From: Desulfobacteraceae bacterium Eth-SRB1
GTDB lineage: Bacteria > Desulfobacterota > Desulfobacteria > Desulfobacterales > ETH-SRB1
Reading direction: 5' to 3'
Length of the DNA stretch: 64,000 bases
Assembly: GCA_004193555.1 (NCBI GenBank)
Contig: RPGP01000040.1
Location: 315,127 to 379,126, forward strand
Shown here: positions 16,461 through 26,008 of the stretch, piece after piece
Numbering within the stretch: position 1 is the first letter of the stretch
How the letters are laid out: the number at the start of each line of letters is the position of its first letter
Position numbers and translations under genes: made by a program
The notes under the pieces: generated by a model
What the model was told of the DNA's origin: nothing
The model's database searches: none
The model's input: only the letters and a program-made list of their open reading frames with translations

Positions 16461-17508
16461 AATCCGCTCCTCCCTTTTCCTCAACCCTGTTCAATCTTTT
16501 TTCAATTTCCGAAAGCTTCTTTTTCAGCTCAGGAAGTCTATAAATAATTCTTTGCACTCTAAGCCATAAACGGTGAGGCATCTCAGGTGAACCTGAAACA
16601 ACTTCGCCATCCGGCACAGATGCCGTGACTCCGGCCTGTGGACCGATCGTCACATCATCACCTATTGTAAGATGTCCTGAAACCCCTGCCTGTCCGGCTA
16701 ATATTGCATGTTTCCCTATTGTTACGCTTCCCGATATTCCGACCTGCGCGACAAGCACACTGTTTTCTCCAATTGTTACATTGTGAGCAATATGAATCAG
16801 ATTGTCTGTTTTAACTCCCCTGCGAATCCAGGTTTTGCCGAAGGTAGCTCTGTCAATTGTATTCCCCGCGCCGATTTCCACATCATCATCTATCTCGACG
16901 ATTCCTGTCTGGGGAATTTTATAGTATTTTTCACCATCAGGAGCAAAACCAAAACCATCGCTTCCGATTACCGTGCCGGCATGAATTATTACTCTGCTGC
17001 CTATCCTGCAGCGCTCGAGGATGGTCACATTGGGATAAATTTCAACATCATTTCCTATTATCACATTATCCCCAATCACCACATTGGGATGAAGAATTAC
17101 ACGATCACCAAGAACAACATTATCCTGGATCACAACAAAAGGAGCAATTGAGATGTCTTTGCCGCGAATAAATTTTTTGCCAATATATGCGCTTGAACAT
17201 ATACCATCGGAACTAATGGAATAGGCCGGTTTTGAGCGGGGATGAAAAAGTGTTACGACCCTGGCAAAAGCAACCCGGGTGTTATCCACTATTACAAGAT
17301 TTTTTGAAGACTCCGGCAAATCGCGCGGAACAATAACCGCTCCCGCTCCTGTTTCATCAATCTGTTTCAGGCATTTAACATTATCAGCAAATGTTATATC
17401 ATTTTGTGTGGCTGATTCAAAAGGAGCTGCTCCGCTGATATGTTTACGATTATCTCCCCTGATTTTGCCTTCAACGACTTCAGCTATCCTGGAAAGGGGT
17501 ATATCCAT
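16450..17508 (-). CDS. lpxD: UDP-3-O-acylglucosamine N-acyltransferase
   Basis: A 352-residue trimeric hexapeptide acyltransferase with a uridine-binding N-terminal domain (~1-100), a long left-handed beta-helix (~110-310) and a C-terminal coiled helix (LPELKKKLSEIEKRLNRVE). The HIAHNVTIGENSVL segment carries the expected catalytic His. It adds the second acyl chain in the lipid A path. The ATG at 17508 gives MDIPLSRIAEVVEG, the usual start; an upstream GTG would take its codons from the repeat in the gap. It overlaps fabZ. Confidence 0.95.
   Translation of the reverse strand: MDIPLSRIAEVVEGKIRGDNRKHISGAAPFESATQNDITFADNVKCLKQIDETGAGAVIVPRDLPESSKNLVIVDNTRVAFARVVTLFHPRSKPAYSISSDGICSSAYIGKKFIRGKDISIAPFVVIQDNVVLGDRVILHPNVVIGDNVIIGNDVEIYPNVTILERCRIGSRVIIHAGTVIGSDGFGFAPDGEKYYKIPQTGIVEIDDDVEIGAGNTIDRATFGKTWIRRGVKTDNLIHIAHNVTIGENSVLVAQVGISGSVTIGKHAILAGQAGVSGHLTIGDDVTIGPQAGVTASVPDGEVVSGSPEMPHRLWLRVQRIIYRLPELKKKLSEIEKRLNRVEEKGGADFDL
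16467..16474 (-). promoter_or_regulatory. Ribosome binding site fixing the fabZ TTG start
   Basis: GGGAGGAG on the minus strand, 6 nt before the TTG at 16460. It lies inside the 3' end of lpxD, so fabZ translation is embedded in the lpxD reading frame. Confidence 0.75.
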
Positions 17509-17516
17509 AATTATAT

Positions 17517-17722
17517 TGTAACCGTTCACAGTTAACGGTTGATTGAAAGATAAAGGCGAAAGGCCTTGATGTTAAACTGAGAACTCAAGTTTATATTGCA
17601 TGTGAAGTTAAAATATTTTCTGAAAAATTCAAATATTGGTATTTCTGATTAAAATGCTTTAGGCGCTGCATAATTCAATAAAAAAACCGTGAACCCTAAA
17701 CTGACAACTGTAAACGGTTACA
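17517..17722. repeat. Intergenic repeat, family B, copy 1
   Basis: It contains GGTTGATTGAAAGATAAAGG, GGCGAAAGGCCTT, TGAGAACTCAAGTTTATATT and GCTTTAGGCGCTGCATAATT, all shared with 42061-42352 some 24 kb away. The ends are built of ACCGTTCACAGTTAACGGTT-like inverted units. It fills the gap between lpxD and ompH. Confidence 0.8.
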
Positions 17723-17769
17723 TTATATGCTCCTCAAGGCCGATTTGATATGCGCCTGAATTGTCTTTT

Positions 17770-18309
17770 TTACTTGTTGCCCTTTTTGGCATACTTTTTA
17801 TTATACTGCTGTATTAACCTGTCTGTCAAATCTATGGTTTTCGGCATATACAACACACCGGCTTCCCTCTTCTCAACAATAAGAAGATAACCTTCCTTTT
17901 TCCCTATTTCCTCAATAAGCTCAAAGACATCCTTTTTAATGCGGGTAACAAGTCTGGATTCAATCTGCTTGAAGTCTGATATGTATTTCTGCTGAAGATT
18001 TTTTATATCATTAATTTTTATTCTGACCGCCCTTTGTTTTTCATCCCGCATCTCTTTGCTCATAACCAGAGCGTCACGCTCAAGCTTCTTTTGCATTTCT
18101 TCTATTGCCGTCCCTTTTTTCTTTAGTTCAGCCTCCATCTTCTTACCCTGTTTATCGATTTCAGCCTTAGCTGTTTTGCCTGCGCTTGATGTCTCAAGAA
18201 TTCTCTGAAAATCTACCACGCCTATTTTGGCGACATCAGCAGCATATAAAGCTGTAACTGTAACAAAGAAAAAAATTGCTGCAAAAAAAACTGTTTTCCC
18301 AATACGCAT
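17770..18309 (-). CDS. ompH: OmpH/Skp-family periplasmic chaperone
   Basis: A 179-residue exported protein. A signal peptide (MRIGKTVFFAAIFFFVTVTA, cut likely after LYA) precedes KIGVVDFQRILETSSAGK and a long charged coiled coil (~45-130), then KKDVFELIEEIGKKEGYLLIV. It matches the Skp/OmpH family, whose trimers hold unfolded outer-membrane proteins with their tentacle helices. It lies downstream of bamA and upstream of the lpx genes, the order seen in many Gram-negatives. The length is normal and no lesion is seen. Confidence 0.93.
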   Translation of the reverse strand: MRIGKTVFFAAIFFFVTVTALYAADVAKIGVVDFQRILETSSAGKTAKAEIDKQGKKMEAELKKKGTAIEEMQKKLERDALVMSKEMRDEKQRAVRIKINDIKNLQQKYISDFKQIESRLVTRIKKDVFELIEEIGKKEGYLLIVEKREAGVLYMPKTIDLTDRLIQQYNKKYAKKGNK

Positions 18310-18354
18310 TTTATCCCCCTTTAAAAATTGATAAATTCATAAAAAATTGAATTC

Positions 18355-18480
18355 ATCAGGTGTTAGGTGTTAGGTGTTAGGTGTTAAGTTAAAATAATTA
18401 TCTGTTTTATCAAACTCTTAACACCTAACACTTAACACATTTCGTAAAAAGTCGGTTTTTCACCACAGAGCGCAGATCCC
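18355..18480. repeat. Short tandem/inverted repeat and relic repeat between ompH and bamA
   Basis: Four direct GGTGTTA-type units at about 18359-18386 face an inverted set (CTTAACACCTAACACTTAAC, ~18417-18437), forming a hairpin. The adjoining CGTAAAAAGTCGGTTTTTC and CACCACAGAGCGC sequence resembles the repeats at 51665-51937. Confidence 0.55.
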
Positions 18481-18506
18481 CTACCCCTGATCACTGATCC
18501 ATGCGT

Positions 18507-21152
18507 CTAAAAAGCCGTGCCCATTGTAAATTCCCATCTTCCCCCTTTGTTTTCTCCATCTTTAGGATTGATTATATATCCATTTTCAAGCCTGATGGGC
18601 CCAAGCGGAGAATACCACCTGAAACCGTATCCCGCACTTTCACGAAGATTGCCTAAATCCATATTTTCACCCTGTGCATATACATTCCCTGTATCATAAA
18701 AAACAACTCCGATAAGCCCTGCTTTTTTAAATACAGGTATAAGCAGTTCAGCGTTAAAGTGAACGAACTTGTCTCCTCCGATCTTGTCGCCATTTTCATC
18801 TACAGGGCTTATATCGCGCCAGTCAAAGCCACGCAATGAATTCATGCCTCCAAGATAAAACCTGTCATAATCAAAGAGTTTTTTCCCTGAGATTTTATTT
18901 ACGTAGCCTGCCTTGCCATGCAGAAATCCTACTGTGTCCATAAAAAGAGGAAAATACCACCCTGTTTTTCCCACATATTTTGTAAAACCGATATCGCCTC
19001 CAATGCCGGCGTATTGTATGGATATACTGTGTTCCGATCCTTCTGTGGGATTAAACATCCTGTCTCTGGAATCATACCTCAAAGCGGTCGTTATACTGCT
19101 CTTGATATTTTCCCCTTCCGACTCCTTGACAAGGTCGGAAGCATATACTTGATTTACATTTGTTATATTACCTACATCGAATGCATAAGACAAATAGGCG
19201 CGTGTAAAATCAAGAACCGGATAACTGAACCTTACACCAGCGCCTTTACTGTCCTTATCGTATGTGTCATAATCGGTTTGCCAGTTGTAAATATCAAAAC
19301 CGGCTGATAAGGGAATATCAAACAGCCATGGTTCGGTAAAACTTAATGTGTACTTATTTGTCGTGCCGCCCATCTGGGCTTTTAACCTGAGTGTCTGGCC
19401 GCGCCCAAAAAGGTTCTTCTGGGCAATGGAGGTCACGACAAAAACATCTTCGACATTACTGTACCCGCCCCCAAAACTAAAAATACCTGTTGGCTTTTCA
19501 GTAACATCTATCTCCAGAATCATTTTCTCTTCGGTGCTTCCCTTTGATGTGTTAACCTTAACATCTTCAAAAAAATCAAGCCGGTAAAGGTTGCGAACCC
19601 CGCGTTTTAATCGCTTCCCGCTGTAAAGTTCCTGTTCATAGACCTTAAGCTCGCGGCGAACAACCTTGTCCCTTGTCTTTGTGTTTCCGCGGATGATGAT
19701 CTTTTCAAAATAGACCTGTTTGCCCTTATCGATAACATAAGTAATATTTACTAAAAATTTGTCCATATTCTGGTCAATACGGGGAGATACATTTGCGTAA
19801 GCATACCCTTCATCAGAATAAAGATCATTAAGAACAAGAACATCGTTTCGCACAACCTCACGGTTGTAAAACTTTTCTTTGATAATTTTGAGTTTTTTTG
19901 TCAATTCTTCTTTTGGCAGCACCAGATCACCTGAAATATCAACTTTTCCGACCTTGAATTGCGGCCCTTCAAATATTTTTATTGTGATATCTATCCAATT
20001 GTCCTTATATTCAATATGCGGATCACTAATTCTGGCCTGGATATAACCATTATTATGATAAAAAGCAGCAAGTTTTGCAACATCCTGGCTTAAATCTTCC
20101 CTGTTCAGTTCGCCGGATGATGTCAGCCAGGAAAAGAAACCCTTTTCAGACAACTTCATCATTCCTTTAAGCTTTTTATTAGTATAATTAGTGTTGCCTT
20201 CAAAAGTTATTCTTTTTATTCGAAGCTTTTCACCCTCTTCAATGATAAACTCCAGGTCAGCCTGATTGTGTTGAAGCTGACCGATATTGTATGCAACCTT
20301 TACATTATGGTAATTTTTATCCTTGTAAAGCCGCCCTATCCTTTTAATATTACCGCGTATCTTGAATATATTCAGAATCGAACCTGTCCTGATATTTAAG
20401 CTTTCCTTGATATCTTCATCGTCAAATACTCTGTTTCCTTTTATCCTGATTACCCTTATAGTCGACTTTTCTTTAACTACAAATGTAAGTATCTTTCCTT
20501 TTGGTCCGCTTTCAGCTTCGATCCTGACATCATCGAAATATCCCATTGAAAATACAGACTTCAAGTCATCTGCAAGCTTTTTCGCAAGATAGATATCGCC
20601 CGGCACGGTTGTAATCTTTCTTTTAATGGCATCAGCCTCTATCCGTTTATTGCCGGCAACAAGCACCTGAGCCACCTTTTCCCTCTCAAAAAGCTTCATG
20701 CCGATATCTGTGGCAATATCTTTGATTGATCCAGGCAGATTTTCTATACTTTCTCCTTCAGCAAAAAAAATATTGGGCGGTTTTTCTCCAAAAGATTCAA
20801 GCATCTTTGCATCCAGGCTGTATTTTTTTCCTATCCATGTCAAGCTTCCCCATATAACATAGTCAGCTCCATTCTTTATACCAAGTGTCCGGATTTCATT
20901 TATGCTTACAGCCCTGACTTTCCCCGTAGAATCAGGTAACACAGGAATTGGTTCCGAATCTAATACAATTGCGCCATCCTCTTTAAGATGCTTTCCGATT
21001 ACCGCTGATATCTCATCTTCTAAATATGAGATATCCTCATGAGAGTATATTTCGAACGGCAAAACAACAATTCGAACCGATTCCTGAGAATATGCATTGT
21101 TCGGCAAATAGCAAATTATTGCGATTATGAGAATGCTTAAATGTTTTAACAT
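18507..21152 (-). CDS. bamA: Outer membrane protein assembly factor BamA
   Basis: An 881-residue protein with a signal peptide (MLKHLSILIIAIICYLPNNA), an N-terminal extension of about 150 residues with a TolB-like look (VRIVVLPFEIYSHEDISYLE), five POTRA-type repeats (~165-560) and a C-terminal 16-strand beta-barrel. The barrel shows FLGGMNSLRGFDWRDISP (the conserved RGF loop) and ends in phenylalanine (FTMGTAF), the outer-membrane targeting signal. It inserts beta-barrel proteins into the outer membrane. The N-terminal extension is longer than in E. coli BamA, a feature I recall from deltaproteobacterial homologues. It sits between lolD and ompH. Confidence 0.95.
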   Translation of the reverse strand: MLKHLSILIIAIICYLPNNAYSQESVRIVVLPFEIYSHEDISYLEDEISAVIGKHLKEDGAIVLDSEPIPVLPDSTGKVRAVSINEIRTLGIKNGADYVIWGSLTWIGKKYSLDAKMLESFGEKPPNIFFAEGESIENLPGSIKDIATDIGMKLFEREKVAQVLVAGNKRIEADAIKRKITTVPGDIYLAKKLADDLKSVFSMGYFDDVRIEAESGPKGKILTFVVKEKSTIRVIRIKGNRVFDDEDIKESLNIRTGSILNIFKIRGNIKRIGRLYKDKNYHNVKVAYNIGQLQHNQADLEFIIEEGEKLRIKRITFEGNTNYTNKKLKGMMKLSEKGFFSWLTSSGELNREDLSQDVAKLAAFYHNNGYIQARISDPHIEYKDNWIDITIKIFEGPQFKVGKVDISGDLVLPKEELTKKLKIIKEKFYNREVVRNDVLVLNDLYSDEGYAYANVSPRIDQNMDKFLVNITYVIDKGKQVYFEKIIIRGNTKTRDKVVRRELKVYEQELYSGKRLKRGVRNLYRLDFFEDVKVNTSKGSTEEKMILEIDVTEKPTGIFSFGGGYSNVEDVFVVTSIAQKNLFGRGQTLRLKAQMGGTTNKYTLSFTEPWLFDIPLSAGFDIYNWQTDYDTYDKDSKGAGVRFSYPVLDFTRAYLSYAFDVGNITNVNQVYASDLVKESEGENIKSSITTALRYDSRDRMFNPTEGSEHSISIQYAGIGGDIGFTKYVGKTGWYFPLFMDTVGFLHGKAGYVNKISGKKLFDYDRFYLGGMNSLRGFDWRDISPVDENGDKIGGDKFVHFNAELLIPVFKKAGLIGVVFYDTGNVYAQGENMDLGNLRESAGYGFRWYSPLGPIRLENGYIINPKDGENKGGRWEFTMGTAF

Positions 21153-21167
21153 ACAGACCTCAATCCT

Positions 21168-21887
21168 TCAATCACCGCTTATTTCCACAAGCTGTCCTTC
21201 GGTTATTGTCAATTTTCGTGACATATAAGATGCAAGTTCCATGTTATGTGTAACCACTACAAGGGTCATGGAAAGCTCTTTATTCAACTCCAGAAGCAAA
21301 TTATGAATCTGCGCGCTGTTCTTCCGGTCAAGATTACCGGTAGGTTCATCTGCCAGCAGAAGAACCGGTTCCAGAACAAGGGCTCTTGCAAGAGCAACCC
21401 GCTGCTGTTCACCGCCGGAAAGTTTATTTACCCTGTAATATAATCTGTCCTTAAGTCCGACCCTGACAAGTATTTCCTCAGCAGCCTCTTGTGCATTTTT
21501 TTTGCTCAGCCCTTTTATAAGCGCCGGCATCATTGTGTTTTCGACCGCGCTGAACTCTGGAAGAAGATGATGAAATTGAAAAACAAAACCGATAGATTCG
21601 TTTCGAAATCTTGCCAGCTCTTTATTGTCAAAAAGCAAAACATCTTTTCCCTGAAATATAAAAGTCCCGCTGTCAGGCCGATCAAGAGTGCCAAGGATAT
21701 GGAGAAGGGTGGACTTGCCGATTCCGGATGCTCCGATAACAGCCGCTGTTTCTCCTGCATTCAAGTCAAGATTTATATTTTTCAGAATTTCGATTCTGGT
21801 GTCGCTATTATCAAAACCTTTGCTCAAATTTCTGACAACTATCAAACTGTTTGGCGCTGCTTCTTTGTCATATTCCGTATCAACCAT
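21168..21887 (-). CDS. lolD: Lipoprotein-releasing system ATPase LolD
   Basis: A 239-residue ABC ATPase with Walker A GASGIGKST, Q-loop GFVFQFHHLLPEF, signature LSGGEQQRVALARAL, Walker B VLLLADEPTGNLD and the switch histidine in VVVTHNMEL. It powers release of lipoproteins from the inner membrane for transfer to the outer membrane. The ATG at 21887 overlaps the lolC end by 8 nt, which fits coupled expression. It also resembles MacB-type ATPases, but the partner permease and the bamA neighbourhood point to LolD. Confidence 0.93.
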   Translation of the reverse strand: MVDTEYDKEAAPNSLIVVRNLSKGFDNSDTRIEILKNINLDLNAGETAAVIGASGIGKSTLLHILGTLDRPDSGTFIFQGKDVLLFDNKELARFRNESIGFVFQFHHLLPEFSAVENTMMPALIKGLSKKNAQEAAEEILVRVGLKDRLYYRVNKLSGGEQQRVALARALVLEPVLLLADEPTGNLDRKNSAQIHNLLLELNKELSMTLVVVTHNMELASYMSRKLTITEGQLVEISGD

Positions 21888-23130
21888 AGCGCACCGCCTC
21901 AACAGGATCAAGTTTAGACGCCTGAACAGCCGGATAGAGTGTTGCTATAAAACAGATTATCATAGTGGCGGAAACGATTATAAAAACATCAAACAGTTCA
22001 AGCTGCACAGGCAGTGTTGTGAAATAATATATGTCTCCGGGAAGCTCTATAAACTTATAATGTTTAAGTAATGCGCATCCGGCCAGCCCAAGACAGGCCC
22101 CAAAAAATGTGCCGATTGCGCCGATAACCATACCTTTAAATATAAAGATTTTTCTTATGCTTTTATTCGTAGCGCCCATAGCCTTTAATATGGCGATATC
22201 CCTGGTCTTTCCCATCACCATCATAATCAGTGAACTTGCGATGTTAAATGCCGCAACAAGAACGATAAGTGCCAAAATAATAAACATAGCCTTTTTTTCA
22301 AGCTTTAGCGCAGAAAAAAGGTTGTAATTCATCTGCATCCAGTCCCTGGCCCAATATGACTGGTTCTTATATTTAATGTTCAGGGCCGACGTTATCTTCT
22401 TCGCAATAATATCTGCATGAAAGACATCATTTACCCGAATCCCTATCCCAGTCACAGAGTCTCCGATACGCATAAGAGCCTGAGCATCCTTTAAATGTAT
22501 GTAAGCAAGCGATGCATCATATTCATACATGCCGGACTCAAACAGCCCTGTCACCTTGAACCGCTTCATTGCAGGCATGTGCCCGACCGGGGAAATAGTG
22601 CCGCGCGGTGATATCAGATAGATAATATCTCCTTCAATAGCGCCCAGGTTTGTGGCAAGCTGCCCGCCCAGAATGATTCCGGGTATAAAATGTTCTGTAT
22701 CTCTCCCCTGATTCCTCATCAATTTTTGTTGCAGCAAAATTTTATCAATACCTGCAATTTCCTGGTCTTCTGATTCAGGGTCTATTCCTCTTAAAGCTGC
22801 TCCAGACACTCTGGATGACGAACGAAGCATAATCTGGGCATATATAAAAGGGGCGGCTTTTTTAACTCCATCTATACTTTTTACATCTTCAAGTATCCGA
22901 CGATAATTGGTAAATGCCCCGCCATGACGCATTAATACCACATGTGATTCAACGCCAAGGATTCGCGACCTGAATTCAGACTCTGCGCCGGACATAACGG
23001 CAATCACTATGATCAGAGCCATAACTCCAATCGTAACGCCGGCTATAGAAAGAATGGTAATTAATGAAATAAAAGCCTGTTTCTGCCTGGCTCTGAGATA
23101 GCGGCCGCCTATGAACAATTCAAAAGACAT
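21880..23130 (-). CDS. lolC: Lipoprotein-releasing system permease LolC/LolE
   Basis: A 416-residue FtsX-fold permease. One N-terminal helix (ISLITILSIAGVTIGVMALI, ~22-41) is followed by a large periplasmic domain (~50-265) and three C-terminal helices. The KTRDIAILKAMGATNKSI loop contacts the ATPase. The ending LYPAVQASKLDPVEAVRYG is typical of the family. Only one permease gene is present, so the transporter may be a homodimer (LolCD or LolF type) rather than LolCDE; this is inference. It lies 9 nt after lysS. Confidence 0.92.
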   Translation of the reverse strand: MSFELFIGGRYLRARQKQAFISLITILSIAGVTIGVMALIIVIAVMSGAESEFRSRILGVESHVVLMRHGGAFTNYRRILEDVKSIDGVKKAAPFIYAQIMLRSSSRVSGAALRGIDPESEDQEIAGIDKILLQQKLMRNQGRDTEHFIPGIILGGQLATNLGAIEGDIIYLISPRGTISPVGHMPAMKRFKVTGLFESGMYEYDASLAYIHLKDAQALMRIGDSVTGIGIRVNDVFHADIIAKKITSALNIKYKNQSYWARDWMQMNYNLFSALKLEKKAMFIILALIVLVAAFNIASSLIMMVMGKTRDIAILKAMGATNKSIRKIFIFKGMVIGAIGTFFGACLGLAGCALLKHYKFIELPGDIYYFTTLPVQLELFDVFIIVSATMIICFIATLYPAVQASKLDPVEAVRYG

Positions 23131-23139
23131 ATGGGTTTA

Positions 23140-24633
23140 TCAATCTCTGGGTTTCATGTGCGGGAAAAGGATAACTTCACGGATGGAAGCGGAATCGGTA
23201 AGAAGCATGGCAAGCCTGTCTATACCTATTCCTTCACCGGCGGTTGGAGGCATGCCATACTCCAATGTTTTAATGTAATCTTCATCCATGCAATGGGCTT
23301 CTTCATCGCCTGCTTCCCTGTCTGCCACCTGTTGCAAAAAACGCTCTTTCTGATCATCGGGATCATTTATCTCAGAAAATCCGTTGGCAATTTCATGCCC
23401 GGCAATGAAAAGCTCAAAACGATCCGTAAGTGAAGGCTCGCTGTCGCTTTTTCTGGAAAGAGGTGAAACCTCTACAGGATATCCGGTAATAAATGTTGGT
23501 TGTATTAATTTAGGTTCCACCAGCACATCAAACAGCTTGGTAATAATCTTGCCAAGACGAATAGTCTTCATGCCGCTTTTTTTTGCAATATTGATTCCCT
23601 TTGAAGATGCAAATTCCAGAAGCCTGTTTTTGTCGTTAATCAAGTTTGAATCAATTCCTGCAAACTTCTCAAGCGCTGCAAAAAGAGTCATCCGGCGCCA
23701 ACTGCTTCCAAAATCAATTTTGTTTCCCTGATATGTAATTATATCAGAACCGGCAACCTGTTTTGCTATGTCTCTGAACATTTCTTCAGTCAAATTCATC
23801 AGGTCAATATAGGTTGAATATGTCTGATAAAATTCAAGCATGGTAAATTCGGGGTTATGCCGGGTCGAAACACCCTCATTCCTGAAATTCCTGTTAATCT
23901 CAAAAACCTTCTCAAACCCGCCTACAACGAGACGTTTTAAGTAAAGTTCAGGAGCAATACGTAAAAAAAGATCCATCCCAAGAGCATTGTGATAAGTTTT
24001 AAACGGGGTGGCTTCAGCGCCTCCAGGCACCGGCTGCATCATGGGAGTTTCTACTTCAAGAAAATCACGCTCAAGAAAAAATGTTCGTATTCCCTGAATT
24101 GTCCTGCTCCGTTTCAGGAATATATCTCGCGTATCCTGATTCATTATTAGATCAAGATAGCGCTGGCGATAACGTTTTTCAGGATCTTTGAGCCCGTGAA
24201 ACTTTTCCGGAAGAGGTCTGATAGCCTTGGAAACAAGATTTAATTCATTAGCCAGTATGGTCCATTCGCCTGTCTTTGTTTTAAACATTCCCCCTTTTAT
24301 GCGAATAAAATCCCCAATATCCAGATGTTTAAAAAGGCTGTAAGCTTTGTCGCCAACCCTGTCTTTCTGAATATATGCCTGGAGCTGCCCTGTTCGATCT
24401 TTAAATCTGATAAATGATGCCTTGCCGAATCTGTTTACAGCCATCATACGTCCGGCAACAATAAAAACAGGGTCATCCTGTGTGATTGTATCCGGCGATT
24501 TTTCTATTGCATCATTTATATCCCTGATTGTATTTGAAACAACAAAATCGTTCGGGAACAGATTAACATTATTGCTTATTAGGTCAGCAAGTTTCTCTCT
24601 TCGGCGCTGTATAATATCACTCGTTTTGTTCAT
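23140..24633 (-). CDS. lysS: Lysyl-tRNA synthetase, class II
   Basis: A 497-residue class IIb synthetase with an N-terminal OB-fold anticodon-binding domain (VFIVAGRMMAVNRFGKASFI, ~62-81). The catalytic domain shows FRNEGVSTRHNPEFTMLEFY (motif 2) and GEGIGIDRLAMLLT (motif 3), and the protein ends VILFPHMKPRD. It charges tRNA-Lys. The motif 3 lead-in reads GMPPTAGEGIG rather than the more usual GMPPTGGLGIG; both are seen in the superfamily and the ATP-binding Arg is kept. It heads the minus-strand envelope cluster. Confidence 0.96.
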   Translation of the reverse strand: MNKTSDIIQRRREKLADLISNNVNLFPNDFVVSNTIRDINDAIEKSPDTITQDDPVFIVAGRMMAVNRFGKASFIRFKDRTGQLQAYIQKDRVGDKAYSLFKHLDIGDFIRIKGGMFKTKTGEWTILANELNLVSKAIRPLPEKFHGLKDPEKRYRQRYLDLIMNQDTRDIFLKRSRTIQGIRTFFLERDFLEVETPMMQPVPGGAEATPFKTYHNALGMDLFLRIAPELYLKRLVVGGFEKVFEINRNFRNEGVSTRHNPEFTMLEFYQTYSTYIDLMNLTEEMFRDIAKQVAGSDIITYQGNKIDFGSSWRRMTLFAALEKFAGIDSNLINDKNRLLEFASSKGINIAKKSGMKTIRLGKIITKLFDVLVEPKLIQPTFITGYPVEVSPLSRKSDSEPSLTDRFELFIAGHEIANGFSEINDPDDQKERFLQQVADREAGDEEAHCMDEDYIKTLEYGMPPTAGEGIGIDRLAMLLTDSASIREVILFPHMKPRD

Positions 24634-24963
24634 ATCATGAAATATCCGTAATCCTCTGATCCTTACACAATGTAGAATTAAACTAAAATTATTAACTTAT
24701 TTACCTATAAGTGTCAAATAGATTGTTCGGAAGCGAGATACGCAAAAGCCATAACTAATTTTAAAACGGCTAAAGTATTACATAGCCGTTCACGGCTTGA
24801 AACTTGAAATTAGAAATTTGGGTAACCTGTCTGCGTGCCGGCACGCACAGGCAGGGATGAAACAAGTCAAACGATACAGAATACAAAGCAATAGTTGAAA
24901 AACCCGGCCCAAAATTGAATGCGTTCATCAACTACAAAAGCATGAAGGCCAAATTTCCAATTT
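24634..24963. other. Gap between apbE and lysS
   Basis: About 330 nt with no gene. It includes ACGGCTAAAGTATTACATAG followed by GCCGTTCACGGCTTG, and the palindrome at 24826-24855. The rest is AT-rich; the lysS promoter should be at the low-coordinate side of lysS's 5' end near 24640-24720, but no clear minus-strand core element stands out. Confidence 0.5.
24826..24855. repeat. Palindromic repeat sharing arms with the one inside hsdM
   Basis: Near-perfect inverted repeat: CCTGTCTGCGTGC facing GCACGCACAGGCAGG. The same arms recur at 4616-4648 and 48946-48972. Confidence 0.75.
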
Positions 24964-26007
24964 CTATTTTCCAATTTCAACCTTCCGTGAACGCTTACTA
25001 AATCCTTTTGAAAAATAATCGATGAAAGCGCCATTTTTACCCTTAACAACTATAAGGCCTTCAACACTGTTGAGACTGTTAATCAGTTCAAGCCCTTTCA
25101 TGGCGCCCATAACCATAACCGCAGTTGCAAGCCCATCAGCAAACATACATGTATCCGCGACAATTGAAACACTTATAACGCCGTTTGAAACAGGATGTCC
25201 GGTCGCTGGGTTTAAAATATGGGAATATCTCTTTCCATCAATTTCAAAAAAATTTCTATAATCACCGCTCGTCGCAAGCGCCCTGTCATGTAACTTTACC
25301 ACCTTATATACATGATCAAAAGAAGAGTCTTTTTGAGGCCTGTTGATACCGACTTTCCAGTTTTTGCCGTCATTTCTGAAGCCTGCCGCATAAACCTCGC
25401 CACCGATCTCAACAAGAAAACTATTTATTCCATCTTTTTTAATAAGATCTGCGATCTGATCAACAGCATACCCTTTTGCAATAGAAGCAAGGTCAACAGA
25501 TATGCGGGTTTTTCTTTTTACAAGATATCTGTTTTCAGATATTTCAATATGACAAAAACCTATATCAGGTAAAAGCCTGTCTATTTCTTCCTTTTTGGGG
25601 ATAACCCTTTTTTGCCGCCTTCTATTAAAACCCCACATCTTTTCAAGCGGCATTACAGTACCATCCCACGCCCCGTCTGTTAGTTTATACAGACTTTCCG
25701 CAACCGTCATAACATGAAAAAAATCATCTGAAGCATAAAATTTATCTCCGACATTGCTCAAACCATTAAACCTGCTGATTTCACTGTCTTTTATAAATGT
25801 CGACATGCTCTGATTTATCTCGTCAAGCCGTTTATTGATCTTATCTTCGAGCATTGCCAAATTTTGTACATGACCGGCAACAACCTTTATATTATAGGTT
25901 GTGCCCATTGTTTTTCCTGAAATCAGCATCTCTTTGGCCGGCGCTGATCCGGCTATGCATAAAATACATACAATCAAACTACTTGATTTTATTATTTTTC
26001 GTAACAT
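24964..26007 (-). CDS. apbE: FAD:protein FMN transferase ApbE
   Basis: A 347-residue exported ApbE. An N-terminal signal peptide (MLRKIIKSSSLIVCILCIAG) is followed by SGKTMGTTYNIKVV (~30-43), DLASIAKGYAVDQIADL (~173-189), the flavin-binding LVEIGGEVYAAG and the metal-site region TCMFADGLATAVMVMG (~280-295). It attaches FMN to threonines of Rnf/Nqr-type or other flavoproteins in the periplasm. The ATG lies 1 nt after the hypE stop, so it is the second gene of a two-gene unit. No target protein gene is adjacent. Confidence 0.93.
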   Translation of the reverse strand: MLRKIIKSSSLIVCILCIAGSAPAKEMLISGKTMGTTYNIKVVAGHVQNLAMLEDKINKRLDEINQSMSTFIKDSEISRFNGLSNVGDKFYASDDFFHVMTVAESLYKLTDGAWDGTVMPLEKMWGFNRRRQKRVIPKKEEIDRLLPDIGFCHIEISENRYLVKRKTRISVDLASIAKGYAVDQIADLIKKDGINSFLVEIGGEVYAAGFRNDGKNWKVGINRPQKDSSFDHVYKVVKLHDRALATSGDYRNFFEIDGKRYSHILNPATGHPVSNGVISVSIVADTCMFADGLATAVMVMGAMKGLELINSLNSVEGLIVVKGKNGAFIDYFSKGFSKRSRKVEIGK

Positions 26008-26008
26008 T

